Origin: Amanita rubescens
Lineage: Eukaryota; Basidiomycota; Agaricomycetes; Agaricales; Amanitaceae
DNA length: 64,000 nucleotides
NCBI GenBank assembly: GCA_015039365.1
Contig: WION01000002.1
Location: 1,590,906 to 1,654,905 of the forward strand
Reading direction: 5' to 3'
The notes beneath the pieces are model-generated. The model was given only the letters and a program-made list of their open reading frames with translations. It searched no databases and was not told the DNA's origin. Below are positions 31,823 through 42,554 of this stretch, piece after piece. Within the stretch, counting starts at the first letter, position 1. Every line of letters starts with the position of its first letter. The position numbers and the translations under genes were made by a program.

Positions 31823-34404
31823 CTAGTGTTTGCCTTCCAAGCCAAAACAAGAACGAAGCTGTGCCAATTCTTTACCTTTGGCTCCTTTGTCATTACATCG
31901 TTCTGAATGCCCAAAGTCGACGATTGTAACTCCCAAGTCACCAGTAAGGATATTCGCCCGACGGATGTCTCCGTGGAGCATGCCTGCACGATGAATGGAC
32001 TTCAATGTTGACAAAGCCGATTTGCTAATTTCGAACGGATAACACTGTAAGTCGATCAAGTCTTGGTGAAGAAACCTACCGGTCAATCTCTGATAGATTC
32101 CCTCGCGACTCCGAGAGCGAAACACCAGCATAAAGCAAGACAAGAGCACAAGCACAACCTTCGGAGTCGTCGAAGAAACCCAGTGCTGTCGCAATACCTT
32201 GACGAACTCCTTTCGACTTCAAACAGCGATAAACTTCGTATTCGCTCTTGAGGGCATCCCGCTGTTCACTGTCGAATGCGAGCTTAACGACAACATCAAG
32301 TGGCATAACGCCATCACAGATTTCTGGCTTAAGTGTGCCGCGGTGGACCACGCCTGTTGCGCCCCGCCCAATTTCTGATGTTAAGACAATGGTCAGACAG
32401 TCCTCTAGTCCATAAGAGTGGATGGCTCGTGAAGAAAATGGAGGAGTTGGAGACCTTGTGTGTGTCATAATCGAAGGAGCAGAGCGAAGGAACAAGGCAG
32501 GGATTTGTGAGTCATATATATCATATTGGAGGTAGAGAAGGACCATATCACGGTTGTTGGCCACATCTATCGCTTTCTAATGCTGGTCAGGTTCGTCGGA
32601 ATGTTGACATAGTTCGGGTCAACGTACCTCTATGGCTACCAATTCATCATCAGTCGGACCTTCCCTTCCTGCAGAGCTTTGGAATCCACTGTGCCCACCT
32701 CTACCTCTGCTCCTGCGAAGTTCATGGCTGCCCTCACAGCCACTTCCAAAACCACGATTATGATCTTGATCGTCACCGTCGCCAGGGAGCTTTGATTCAG
32801 ATAGCTTTTGCCGCCAGCGGTCCATTGCGTCCTGGATGGCTGCAACATATAGGGTTCTTGCACCTAGACGGTTCGAAGACGCCTGAAACATAAAGTGTCT
32901 GAGAGTGTCGATGGCGGACACACACGAGCTCTTGGTTTCCCGAGTGAAGGATGATGACCGTCCCATCGACACGTATGGCTTGTGCCCACGCCTGCATAAA
33001 GTCAACACATCAGAAGACAGGTGTTGTACTGCACGTCACCTGTTGCACTATCTTTTCCGCAGTTATTTCATGCTTATCTTGGTCTAGCTTGGGTTTCTTG
33101 CCTCTATCCTTCGCAGGAGACCCAAGCTTTGATGACCGTGATGCACTTGGTGGTGGTGGTGGCGGTGGAAGCATTGAAGAACTTGACCCACTTTGCGCAG
33201 CCGTGTCATGCTGATCTTCCTCATCATCTCGTGCGCGTTTCTTGCCTTTATTCTTTATAGAAGACCCACGTGGTGCTCTCGGCAATGGAAGAGGAACCAT
33301 TAAAGAGCTTGACGCTGCAGCCGATCGAGTGATTCGTTGAGTGGCCGGCCCAGGGAAACTCGACGGAGTAGTCTGCGCATGAGGTCCAACGCTCGCTGAA
33401 GCTGACTGAGTGACTCGTCGAGTGGCCAGCCCAGGGAGACTCGACGGAGTAGTCTGCGTATGAGGTCCAACGATCACTGAAGCTGATTGAGTGGCCGGCC
33501 CAGGGAGACTCGACGGAGTAGTCTGCGCATGAGGTCCAACGCTCGCTGCAGCTGATTGAGTGACCGGCCCAGGGAGATTCCACTGAGTAGTTTGCGCATC
33601 AGGTCCAACGCGCCCCTTCGCCAGATTGACCAGCACATTTTGCCTCAGATGGTTAGGATTTGTGTTGCAATCGTTAGCAGTGCAGAACGTCCAAGAAAAC
33701 TCGTCCAGATTACGAATCGCGGTCATCACTTCAGGAGAACCCGTACTTAGGCTCTTCATCTCCCACGTCGCCAAAGGCAACCTCGACTTCCTAACCTCCT
33801 CAAATATGGCACGAACTTCACTGTCCATGCTCTCCACGATAGCTGCCCGTTGTTTTTTGTCCTCATCATCCTCGTCATCATCATCATCGGCTTCTTCAAA
33901 GAAAAGGAGCCGCCCGTCCATAATTGCGTAATCTGAAGAAGGAGCTGACTGCGTCCAATACAAGAGACTGGTCCATAGAGGAGCTGAAGGGTGCAGAGCG
34001 AGCGTCGAAGCCACGAACAAGCAGTATTTGGCGGTAGTCCGGCCGTACAATTCGACAACTGCGACCTCGTTTGCCACAACCCTTTGTACAACCCTCCTGT
34101 CAATTGCCCGTTGTTTGGCTGTGATGAAGTCTTCCAGAGGCGGAAGGGTTTCCAAAGCGCCAAGTACTTTATCCACATTTCCTGCGAGATCTTGAACTAG
34201 GGATGGTAGCCACACTACCTTCTTGACAACCAAGTCGGGAGAAAAGTGTTTATCATAAAATGCGGGTGAACGGGTGGCGGTTGATGCCTTCTTTGATGGG
34301 CTCGTTTTAGGGGCGGGAATGAGACGAGGGGGGTTCCAAGAGAATAATAAGTTGATTTCCTCGAGAACTTCAGGCGGGGGCCCAGTGGCGCTGGTAGAAG
34401 CCAT
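31823..34404 (-). pseudogene. Kinase-like gene B, frameshifted paralogue of gene A
   Basis: The exons correspond to gene A: 33040-34404, 32628-32991, 32080-32576 and 31823-32024. Exons 3 and 4 have exactly the lengths seen in A (497 and 202 bp), and the kinase motifs are intact (GRGATGVVHRG, HGDIRRANIL, VDFGHS). Exon 2 is 364 bp instead of 420. A 26-bp deletion after the CKNP codons (near 32850) shifts the frame, so the kinase domain is out of frame with the N-terminal region. Exon 1 (455 codons) is open and contains an expanded repeat. It is a pseudogene, or it yields only the N-terminal part plus, perhaps, a separately started kinase. No splice site that would restore the frame is obvious. 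Confidence 0.75.
33337..33610 (-). repeat. 69-bp minisatellite inside gene B
   Basis: Four units begin GAGTG(G/A)CC(G/A)GCCCAGGGA, spaced about 69-82 bp, and encode a 23-aa repeat of the type GPHAQTTPSSLPGPATQSAS on the minus strand. Gene A has only one diverged unit at the matching place (near 27655-27720), so the array expanded after the duplication. Confidence 0.8.
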
Positions 34405-34499
34405 GGCGCTCAGTCGCAGTCACAGGGTTATGGGAGTTATGAGAGCCTTGCGGCGCCTGATAGTGAGCACAGCCACCATGATCCGTCACACGCGACGGT

Positions 34500-34742
34500 G
34501 CGCAATGCGGCGGAGACATGATGTCACTTTTCGAAGTGGGACGACGCTTGGCGGCATCGTAGGCCGCTCCACAAGCGGGAATGTGCCAGGGAACGGTGGT
34601 AAATGGCGATCCCGCCAGAAACTGACACTGACAGCTTCGGCTACGGCAGGGTTATGGTCATGATGATGAAATGCTTGATTGAGGTTGCCGGCAATGTCGT
34701 ATAGGAATTGGATAGCTGGACATTGGACTGCAGGGCAGACAT
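34500..34742 (-). pseudogene. NACHT-gene 5' relic 2
   Basis: Minus-strand MSALQSNVQLSNS is followed by a small deletion that shifts the frame relative to relics 1 and 3 (the YDIAGNLNQAFHH codons continue in another frame). The tail GVGPLVERPTMPPS-like region aligns with relic 3. The homology continues to about 34425, immediately upstream of kinase-like gene B, and may have supplied its promoter. Confidence 0.6.
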
Positions 34743-35138
34743 GATGGTTGATGTGCTCGTTGACGGACATGATGCAGTTGCACGCGCTATTACTATTAGT
34801 AGTGGCTGTACAGAATTTCAGAGCCACTCGAACTCACTCAGGTTGTAAATCGTTCACGTAAGATGCTTACTCTACCTGGACCGAATCCACATCAACGGGC
34901 ATACATCACATACGATTCATGAGGTCAGCGCAAAGTATGGCCAGAAGAGTAGGTCCGCTGGTATGGCTGATATGGCTCAATTGTGTTTGTATATCTTTGC
35001 TCCTCTACATTAAATCTTGAAGTAGTTCTCGGCGGATTAAGCGCCTCAGTCCTGAGGCCTGAGGGCTGGACTGGTGCACGTTATCATGGTCGGCGTTTAA
35101 ATCGCTGTGCATCTTCTCGCATCCCAAACTTCAAAGTA
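34743..35138. other. Upstream region of the STAND gene
   Basis: About 400 bp between NACHT relic 2 and the STAND start codon. A minus-strand frame runs through its left part, but I see no convincing gene. The STAND promoter should lie here. Confidence 0.4.
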
Positions 35139-37483
35139 ATGAGTCAACCGCAACGCTCAGGCACATGGCTTTCAAGGAACTCTGTTTCACAGCCTGGGGG
35201 ATTCTTCCCGCACGCTCACAACTTTCAAATCAAAGATTCTCATTTCTTCGATGCCAGCCAGAATGTCCATTATCACAATCGCAAAGGTAAGACAAGCAAA
35301 AGCTGTTTACTCTTTGGGTTTTACGTTCGTTCTGATTGAGAGTCATACTAATAGGGCTTGAGCGTCTTGAACAATACATTTCGAAAGGAGCACTTCACGA
35401 TTCCAGGGAACGTTCTCCTCAACCCATGTGCCACCCCAATACCCGTCAAGAGGTCTTGAAGATAATCATGGATTGGGTTCAAGATTCACACTTGCGCCAG
35501 CCTATCATATGGCTAAACGGTCCTGCAGGAGCCGGGAAATCTGCCATCGCCCAAAAAATCGCTGAACGCTGCTTAAATAACCAGTTAGCAGCGTCCTTTT
35601 TCTTTCTTAGGAACAGCCTAGACAGAGGTTCTGCAACTCTCTTGTTCACCACATTGGCCTGGCAACTTGCAAAGAACATACCTGAAATCCTTCCTTACAT
35701 CGAATCGGCCGTGGAGGCGGAACCTCTTCTTCCCACTAAATCCATCGATATCCAGTTCGATGGCCTCATCGTACAGCCGTTCCAGAAACTTCTGCACGAC
35801 AAGCATGGCTTTCGCCCAACAACGTCCCTTGTCATAATCGACGGGGTGGACGAATGCGCACCTGATCAAGACCAGTTACAGCTCCTGGGACTCATTGGCA
35901 ATGCACTGTCGAACGCACAGATCCCGCTACGTTTCCTGATGTGCAGCAGAGCAGAAGCACACATTCAAGAAAGATTTGAATCAGACGTCGTCGCAAACAT
36001 TACCTATAAACTTACCTTAGATCACCATTTCTCTCCCGATATCGATATTCGAAGATTCCTCGAGGAAGAATTCGCTCGGATCTGTACTGAGCGAAAACCT
36101 TCGTCATCCACATGGCCACCAGACGGTGCAATTGACCAACTGGTCTCAAAGTCATCTGGGCAGTTCATATATCCTTCTACTGTGGTCAAGTTTGTTGGTG
36201 ACACAGATGGTGATCCCACAACACAACTGAATATCGTGCTGAAGACCCGTCCTGCTGACTTTTCTTCGCCGTTCGCGGAGCTGGACCTACTTTATATTCA
36301 GATACTTTCACAACAGCCCGATACCAGACTGCTGAGGGATCTATTCACACTGATCATCGCCTTGCGTGGACCGGACATCGCATTTGTCTGTCGACGACTC
36401 CGGATTAGCAAGGAGGAACTGAAGCTCAAGTTACGTAGGCTTTATTCCCTCGTTCGGATTTCAGAATTAGTCATCAACACATATCATCTTTCTCTCCACG
36501 ATTTTTTCTGCGACAAGAAGCGTGCGGGCAAGTACTTTATACACCCGGTGCGGGTCGCGTGCGTGCGGTTACCACTCACTACGCGTCCAGCGGCGCGAGT
36601 GGCAATGATGATAATGGCAATAGCGTGTAAGATGGTATTGACGGGTGTGGCAATCGTTCTGGCTTTGCCCTTCCTTCCGCTTGGAATCCCAGCCTACTGC
36701 TTCTGGTCCTGGATCAAAAGTAGACCGAGTCGTCAGCCCCACTACCAGGACCCTATTATGGAATTTGAACCCACGCCTAGCGCTATATGTCCATCTCAAC
36801 CCCAATACCGGTACCCTATTATTCCATCTCAACCCCCACCCTTGTTCTATAACCCCGCAACTTGCGGCGGTTATGATGAGAGTCTCCTGAGGGAGGCTCC
36901 GGCAGCAACCAGGGAGCAGCTGCAGGTGAAGATCATCACTTCTTATGTGGGTTTAATTCTGATCAAGTAATCTTCCGCATATATCTAGGAAGGGTACAAC
37001 CCAGACATCCTCATCGCTCCTATGGGACACAAGTCCGTACGCCAGCAATCTCCACTTCAGTCAACGCCTCCAGGCGCTGCACCACCATCGCTCCCGGCGC
37101 TTTCACATAGCTCAAGCATGGAACTTGGAAACGTGGTACCTGTTGGGAGATCATTCAACTCGTACGATCTTACCAATGATATGCCGAGGAAGGTACTGTT
37201 CTGGGAGACCCGCAAAGGTATACTCTTCGGCGGCATTATCGTCGCCTTGGTGATCATTGGCGCTGTGATTGGTGAGGCCGTTCATGACGCCGTAGGCAAG
37301 AAGAAAACCAGCAAACTCGCCACATCGTCATCGTCGACGGGCACGGTGGTGCAGGCTGCGGGCAACTCTCCGACTGCTTTAGAGACAGTCCAGTTCACCA
37401 GTACAAGTGAGGGAATTCCATCTATCACTTTTACGGTTTCGCCATCCAATACCGAATCGGCAACCATCCCCAGCTTCACGTGA
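35139..37483 (+). CDS. NACHT STAND NTPase with C-terminal membrane segments and Ser/Thr-rich tail
   Basis: Exons 35139-35286, 35355-36946 and 36989-37483 give 744 aa. A header (FFPHAHNFQIKDSHFFDASQ) precedes LERLEQYISKGALHDS, MCHPNTRQEVLKIIMDWVQ, Walker A GPAGAGKS near residue 105 and Walker B LVIIDGVDE near 210. A winged-helix-like section follows. There are no WD40, TPR or ankyrin repeats. A hydrophobic stretch (VLTGVAIVLALPFLPLGIP) near 36630-36700, a Pro/Tyr-rich linker and a second strong segment (ILFGGIIVALVIIGAVIGEAV) suggest membrane anchoring. A 42-bp intron (36947-36988) fuses the last exon in frame. Without it the protein would end at 36970 (587 aa) and 37022-37483 would be a separate gene. 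Predicted NLR-like sensor; ligand unknown. Confidence 0.8.
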
Positions 37484-37699
37484 TGGTCCTCATTCATAGT
37501 ACCGACATGAGTTGTTTAGCGAAGAGGCGGCGGGAGCGGAAGGTTGGGTGGGTTTCAGAGGTGCGACGGGTGTCTCGGAAGCCGGAGTATGAGACGCTGT
37601 GCGTGGGTGTGTTAAATGATCACCAAACAGAAATATTCATAGTATTGAATGGTCTCGATCAAGATCTCCTACAATGCAAACCTACTAAAAGTCACGGAG

Positions 37700-38414
37700 G
37701 CGAGTGGATACTACTCTGTCGATGATGCGGCGGTTGTTGTCACAGGTAAGGCCCGGGACTCCACAGAAACACATCAAAAACTCCGCAACATTATGAACCG
37801 AACGGATGGCGTTTTGAACTAGACCAAGGTTCACAACTGTGAATTCGGCGTTGAAAAGTTCCACATCTAACCCGTCGATGACGACAAGATGAGGGGGAAA
37901 AGTGGGTGCTTCACTTGAGCCAAGCAATTCGACAAGCAGCCAGACGGCACCTCCAATCCGATCAGCAAAAAACGCCTTCAATTTCCCCAGCATTCCTGGA
38001 AAGGAAACGGCAATATGCGCAAGGCTCGTTGGAAAGAGGTACTGCATCGCGTTGCGGGTGGCGCTGGACCGGGCAAAGAAGAAGCACTCGTGGTGCCCGT
38101 ATCAACCCATTTATCGATGGCTGTGAGGATTTGTATGCGTGTTCTGAGCGGCAGCGAGGATGGGGGCGACGCTCGGCGGCATCGTAGGCCGCTCCACAAG
38201 CGATCAAAAAAGGGAATGTGCCAAAGAACGGTAGTAAATGCGTCTCCGAACCTGCGTCTGACTCGTCAGAAACTGACAACTTCGGCTACGGTAGGGCGCG
38301 GCATAACTGACTATTATCGTGATGGTGAAATGCTTGGTTGAGAATATTGAGGTTACCCGCGATGTCGTATAATGAGCAATTGGATAGCTGGACGTTGGAC
38401 TGCAGGGCAGACAT
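37700..38414 (-). pseudogene. NACHT-gene relic 3, longest of the three
   Basis: Minus strand: MSALQSNVQLSNCSLYDIAG and NLNILNQAFHHHDNS, then degenerate sequence, an ILTAIDKWVD piece, FFARSSATRNAMQYLFPT with IAVSFPGML, and finally HLVVIDGLDVELFN (Walker B region). Walker A between WVD and FFAR is deleted, and the pieces lie in different frames. This mirrors the relic at 4902-5686, where the P-loop is also the missing part. Nothing downstream of the Walker B region is recognisable. Confidence 0.7.
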
Positions 38415-38848
38415 GATGGTTGATGGCAAGACTGTAACAGGATTGCAATGTGAATCCGATGTGAGCGTAGCGCTCGTTGGGTATGATACAAGGAGGCCAA
38501 TACACGTAACACGCGCTATTATTGGCTGTACTCCTGGCTTGTACAGCCTGTACAAGCAAGGATCGTGTCCTTCAATGTAGTGTCTCCGTTAGTGTTGCCG
38601 AAATGGTCCGGCTAGAATTTCAGAGCCATTCAGGCGGCACTTGGGCTTAGGTATGAAAAAAAGACCCAGTCCGCCCCCATGTCCGAGTTGATACTGAAGG
38701 ATAAGTTTGTAAGCTCGAGTAACAGAATAATACAATACAGAAATTCTTAGTACTGTGATGACTTGAAAAGTAAGACGTGTTGGCGTCAAAAGGGCACAGC
38801 CACCGTGACCTCATTCAAACACGCGTCGAGCCTTCATGGTCGTCTAAC
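38415..38848. other. Intergenic region before VAC14
   Basis: The left part is the 5' flank of NACHT relic 3. Around 38795-38830, GGGCACAGCCACCGTGA-type sequence resembles pieces near 31150 and 34470. No gene is supported. Confidence 0.4.
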
Positions 38849-41800
38849 ATGGGTATGCTCCTTTCCTATCCTATCCCTTCTCGCTTATGCTCTATCAGAT
38901 GCCACAATCGCCAAGCAGTTGGTCGACAAGATCTACGAGAAGCGCAAGGCTGCAGCACTTGAGCTCGAGAAGTACAGTCATTGCATCACACGCATTGCAG
39001 TCCGCTGACCTGGCTCTCCTTCAGGCAGGTGCGAGAATGCAATGCTCCTGGAGGTTCACGAGAGAAGATTCCTGCAATCATCGATCAGCTCATTGAGATG
39101 TTCAGCAATACCTCAAATCCCTTGCACATAAGAAATGGTGGTCTCATTGGTCTCGCAGGGACTGCCATTGCTTTGGCTACGGATATTGCTGCGTATATGC
39201 CGAAATTCGTGGGCCCTCTGCTTGACTGTTTCGTCGATCCAGAGAACAGAATTCGCTACTTCTCTGCTGAATGTCTTTACAACATTGCCAAGGTGTCCAA
39301 AGGGGAGATTCTCGTGTATTTCAACGAGATTTTTGATGCACTCAGTAAAGTACGTTTGTTCATAGCTACAGACACGCGAGCGTCTCAATGGAATACAGCT
39401 TGCAGCCGATTTTGAACTGTCTGTCAAGAATGGCGCAGAGCTACTCGACCGTTTACTTAAAGACATAGTGTCGGAGAATGCATCTGTCTATATCCCTCTG
39501 TACCCCGCGACGGCCAAAGTAAGAGACGAACGTTTCGAAGCTCGTGGCGTTCTAGTTCCCTACTCGGACGGCAGCGATGATGGCAAGCCAACGGGAAGAG
39601 CGTTCTCACTTGCTCACTTTATTCCGCTGCTCAAGGAGAGGATTTACGTCGTAAGCCCGTTTACGCGAAGCTATCTGGTCTCCTGGATTACTGTTCTCGA
39701 CTCGGTCCCGGAGCTGGAACTGATTACCTATCTACCTGAATTCTTGGATGGGCTCCTGTACGTGAAATTGAACTCTGAGCAGGCACCTTATTGACATGTT
39801 TGCGGAAGCAAATACTTATCTGATCCGACGGAAGAAGTGCGAACTGCTACAGAAAATGTTCTTGCCGATTTCTTGCGCGAACTCCGTGAAGTAACAGCTG
39901 TTAATAGAATCAACGAAGAGCAGGCTAAAGACATGTCGGCACCAACCACTGCAAGAAGACCTGATGCGGCACAAGAGAAGGCATCAGAGCAAGAGGTCTT
40001 GGAGCGTTCTGCTTTTATTGCTCAGAACGATGAAAAGTCCAACTTGGACAATGAGTCGGCGGTCAAGGATGACTATGCATCTGTGACTGATGTGGCTGAA
40101 CGTGATACAGGTGGTGAGTTGCATGCTTGCTCCATCACAGCAACGTCTGATTTCCAGGTAGCATGGGTTCCAGGACAAGGCGTAAGAATATACTATGCAG
40201 CAATCATCGAAATTCTAATTCAACAGCTCGATATAGAGCGTCAGTTGAAACTGATTATCGTGAATGGTTAGAGTCTTACGATGCACTACAGATGACGAGA
40301 TCCAACAATCAACTGCGCTCAGATGGCTTGCAGAGTTCCTAAGTTTTGCTCATGAAGTCATGGTGCCATTCACACCGCGATTGATACCTGCAATTTTGCC
40401 AAACCTTGCGCATCACGTATCCATGATACAAAGCGCAGCAAAGTATACCAACAAGCTTCTCTACAACGTGATCCAGAATTTGCCTTCACCTTCAGAGCCG
40501 CCTCCACCTCGGGTATCAGAGAAGTTACCAGAGAAGGCACCATCGCGACTGCCGCGCTCACCGACACCTACCACCGGAATGAGCAGCGCTAAGCAATCTC
40601 AGGGAGAAATTGGGCCAGAAGTGACAAATCCACCACCCTTGCTAACCAGGAATCGCTCAGCTGTTGATACATCCTTAATTCCCAGACTCCCTGTCCCGGA
40701 GACGCCGCCTCCTACCGGCTTAGGCAGCGGAAGTCGGCCGCCATCTCCCGTTTCCACCTCAAGCCAAACGGGGATCGCGGGTAATCAAATTTCAACACTC
40801 GAAGATACAGACCTATTTGATTATCAAGCGACGGTCAACGAGTTGACAATTCAATTCTTGAGCGAATATGAGGAAACGCGGGTTGCTACTTTGAAATGGT
40901 TGATAATGCTGCATCAGAAGGCGCCCAAGAAGGTTTGCTTGTTGTCGTTGATTTGACTTCGTTGCTAACGTCACGTTCTACTAGATTCTTGCCATGGACG
41001 ATGGCACTTTCCCTGCACTTTTGAAAACGTTGTCCGACACGTCAGAAGAAGTCATCAAGTATGACTTGCAGTTGCTAGCTCAGATATCGTCCCTATCTGA
41101 GGAGACGTACTTTCGGTCTTTCATGATCAATCTCCTAGATCTATTCAGCACAGACAGGCGGCTTCTGGATCAGAGAGGAAGTCTTATCATCCGGCAGTTG
41201 TGTGTGAACTTGAATACGGAGAAGATTTACAGAACCTTCGCAGAGATCCTAGAGAAGGAAGAGGTGAGCGATGTCTATGACTCTTTCATGTAACTATTGC
41301 TCAAAAGAACGCGGAGGATTTGGAATTTGCAAGCGTGATGGTTCAGAAACTGAACATAATCTTGATCACGTCACCCGAGCTTGGGGATTTCAGAAAACGG
41401 CTGAAAGGTGTTGAAACAAGAGTAAGAGCCATGTCTTTTCGCTTTGCATTGGGAGCCTAACGCACGATATGCAGCAAGACGGGCAGGTTCTGTTCACGAC
41501 TCTATACCGTTCTTGGTGTCACAACGCCGTTGCCGTCTTTTCATTATGTCTATTGGCACAGGCATACGAACATGCCTGTAATCTTCTAAATATATTGTAC
41601 GCATCATTAGTTCCTTCAACGAATGCTCTACTTATGGCAAGACAGCGCTGATTTGGAAATTACTGTGCAAATGCTCGTTCAAATGGACAAACTGGTCCAA
41701 TTGATCGAATCGCCAGTGTTTACCTGTAAGTACTGTTTCTCGGTGTCCGAACATCTAAGCATATTACATCAGATCTCCGGCTTCAGCTGCTAGAACCGGA

Positions 41801-42390
41801 GAGATATCCACATTTGTTTAAATGCCTCTACGGTCTTCTCATGCTACTCCCTCAAAGCACTGCCTTCGTATCTTTGAGAAACAGACTAAATGCTGTCAAT
41901 TCGGCAGGCTTCTTGCATATCGCTCCGAAATCGTGAGTTTGGTCGTATGCCCGTTTGGCATACTCTGATGATACTACCCCCTTTCAGATCTGTCGGCACT
42001 ATCGCTTCGCGGTCCAAACTTAGCCGCGACGATATCAAGTGGCAAGAGCTACTTCATCACTTTAGATCGGTTCAGGGTAGACATGAAAAAGCTCGGAGGC
42101 AGCAGTTTGGAGTTGACGGTTCATTCTCTGAGTTTCCAGATGGAGACAAGATGGGAGAGCCGCTGGGTGTTGGTGAGAGAATCGGCCGTCCGACATCCAG
42201 GCCTCCTATGAGAAGGAAGGCGACAGGGGATATTCCAGCGGGCATTGCGGTAAGAAGCGGTGCGCTGTCGCCTTTAAATCCCCGGGCACGTATGCAAAAT
42301 GGGTCAAGCCCCACACCGCCAGTGAATACCAACGCGGTATTACCACAGACCCAGAAGCGCCGGCCTTCAGTATTGCCGAAGAGAATTTAA
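38849..42390 (+). CDS. VAC14: VAC14, scaffold of the Fab1/PIKfyve-Fig4 complex
   Basis: Thirteen exons give 980 aa: 38849-38852, 38899-38971, 39025-39349, 39399-39757, 39809-40113, 40162-40239, 40292-40932, 40985-41263, 41308-41421, 41475-41596, 41646-41725, 41773-41932, 41988-42390. Exon 1 is four bases (ATGG) and supplies the start. Family blocks: [88 protein letters not shown], and the Fig4-binding C-terminal half ([40 protein letters not shown]). HEAT repeats span most of the length. A disordered Pro/Ser insert lies near 40490-40800, and the C terminus is basic and disordered. VAC14 organises synthesis and turnover of PI(3,5)P2 at the vacuole. Confidence 0.93.
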
Positions 42391-42554
42391 ACTTGAAATG
42401 CTTTCGTATGGTTTGGACGGACATCGGATGTAGGACTAGTGCAAACAGATATAATTCCTGGTGACATGAAACGAGACGTTTATATACTATACATACAACC
42501 ACACATACAACCCTTTTCCCGGAATATGCTCATAACGATATGCATGTCTATAAT

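Larger units (their letters stand above)
31500..34420 (-). repeat. Right arm of the inverted repeat
   Basis: Inverse homologue of 26830-29660 (see that entry). It differs by a 26-bp deletion in the second exon of the kinase-like gene and by extra 69-bp units in the first. Confidence 0.8.

Noticed and set aside
33756..34178. 140-codon alternative frame in gene B
   Set aside because: Frame-shifted shadow of exon 1 of kinase-like gene B; gene A has the same shadow near 27066-27410.
37022..37483. Independent small membrane-protein gene
   Set aside because: Kept as an alternative only. A 42-bp intron with good GT/AG ends joins it in frame to the NACHT exon, and 12 in-frame codons precede its ATG.
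39525..39565. Possible extra intron in VAC14 exon 4 (GTAAGAG..TTCTAG)
   Set aside because: Removing these 37 bases would break the frame into the conserved [20 protein letters not shown] block.
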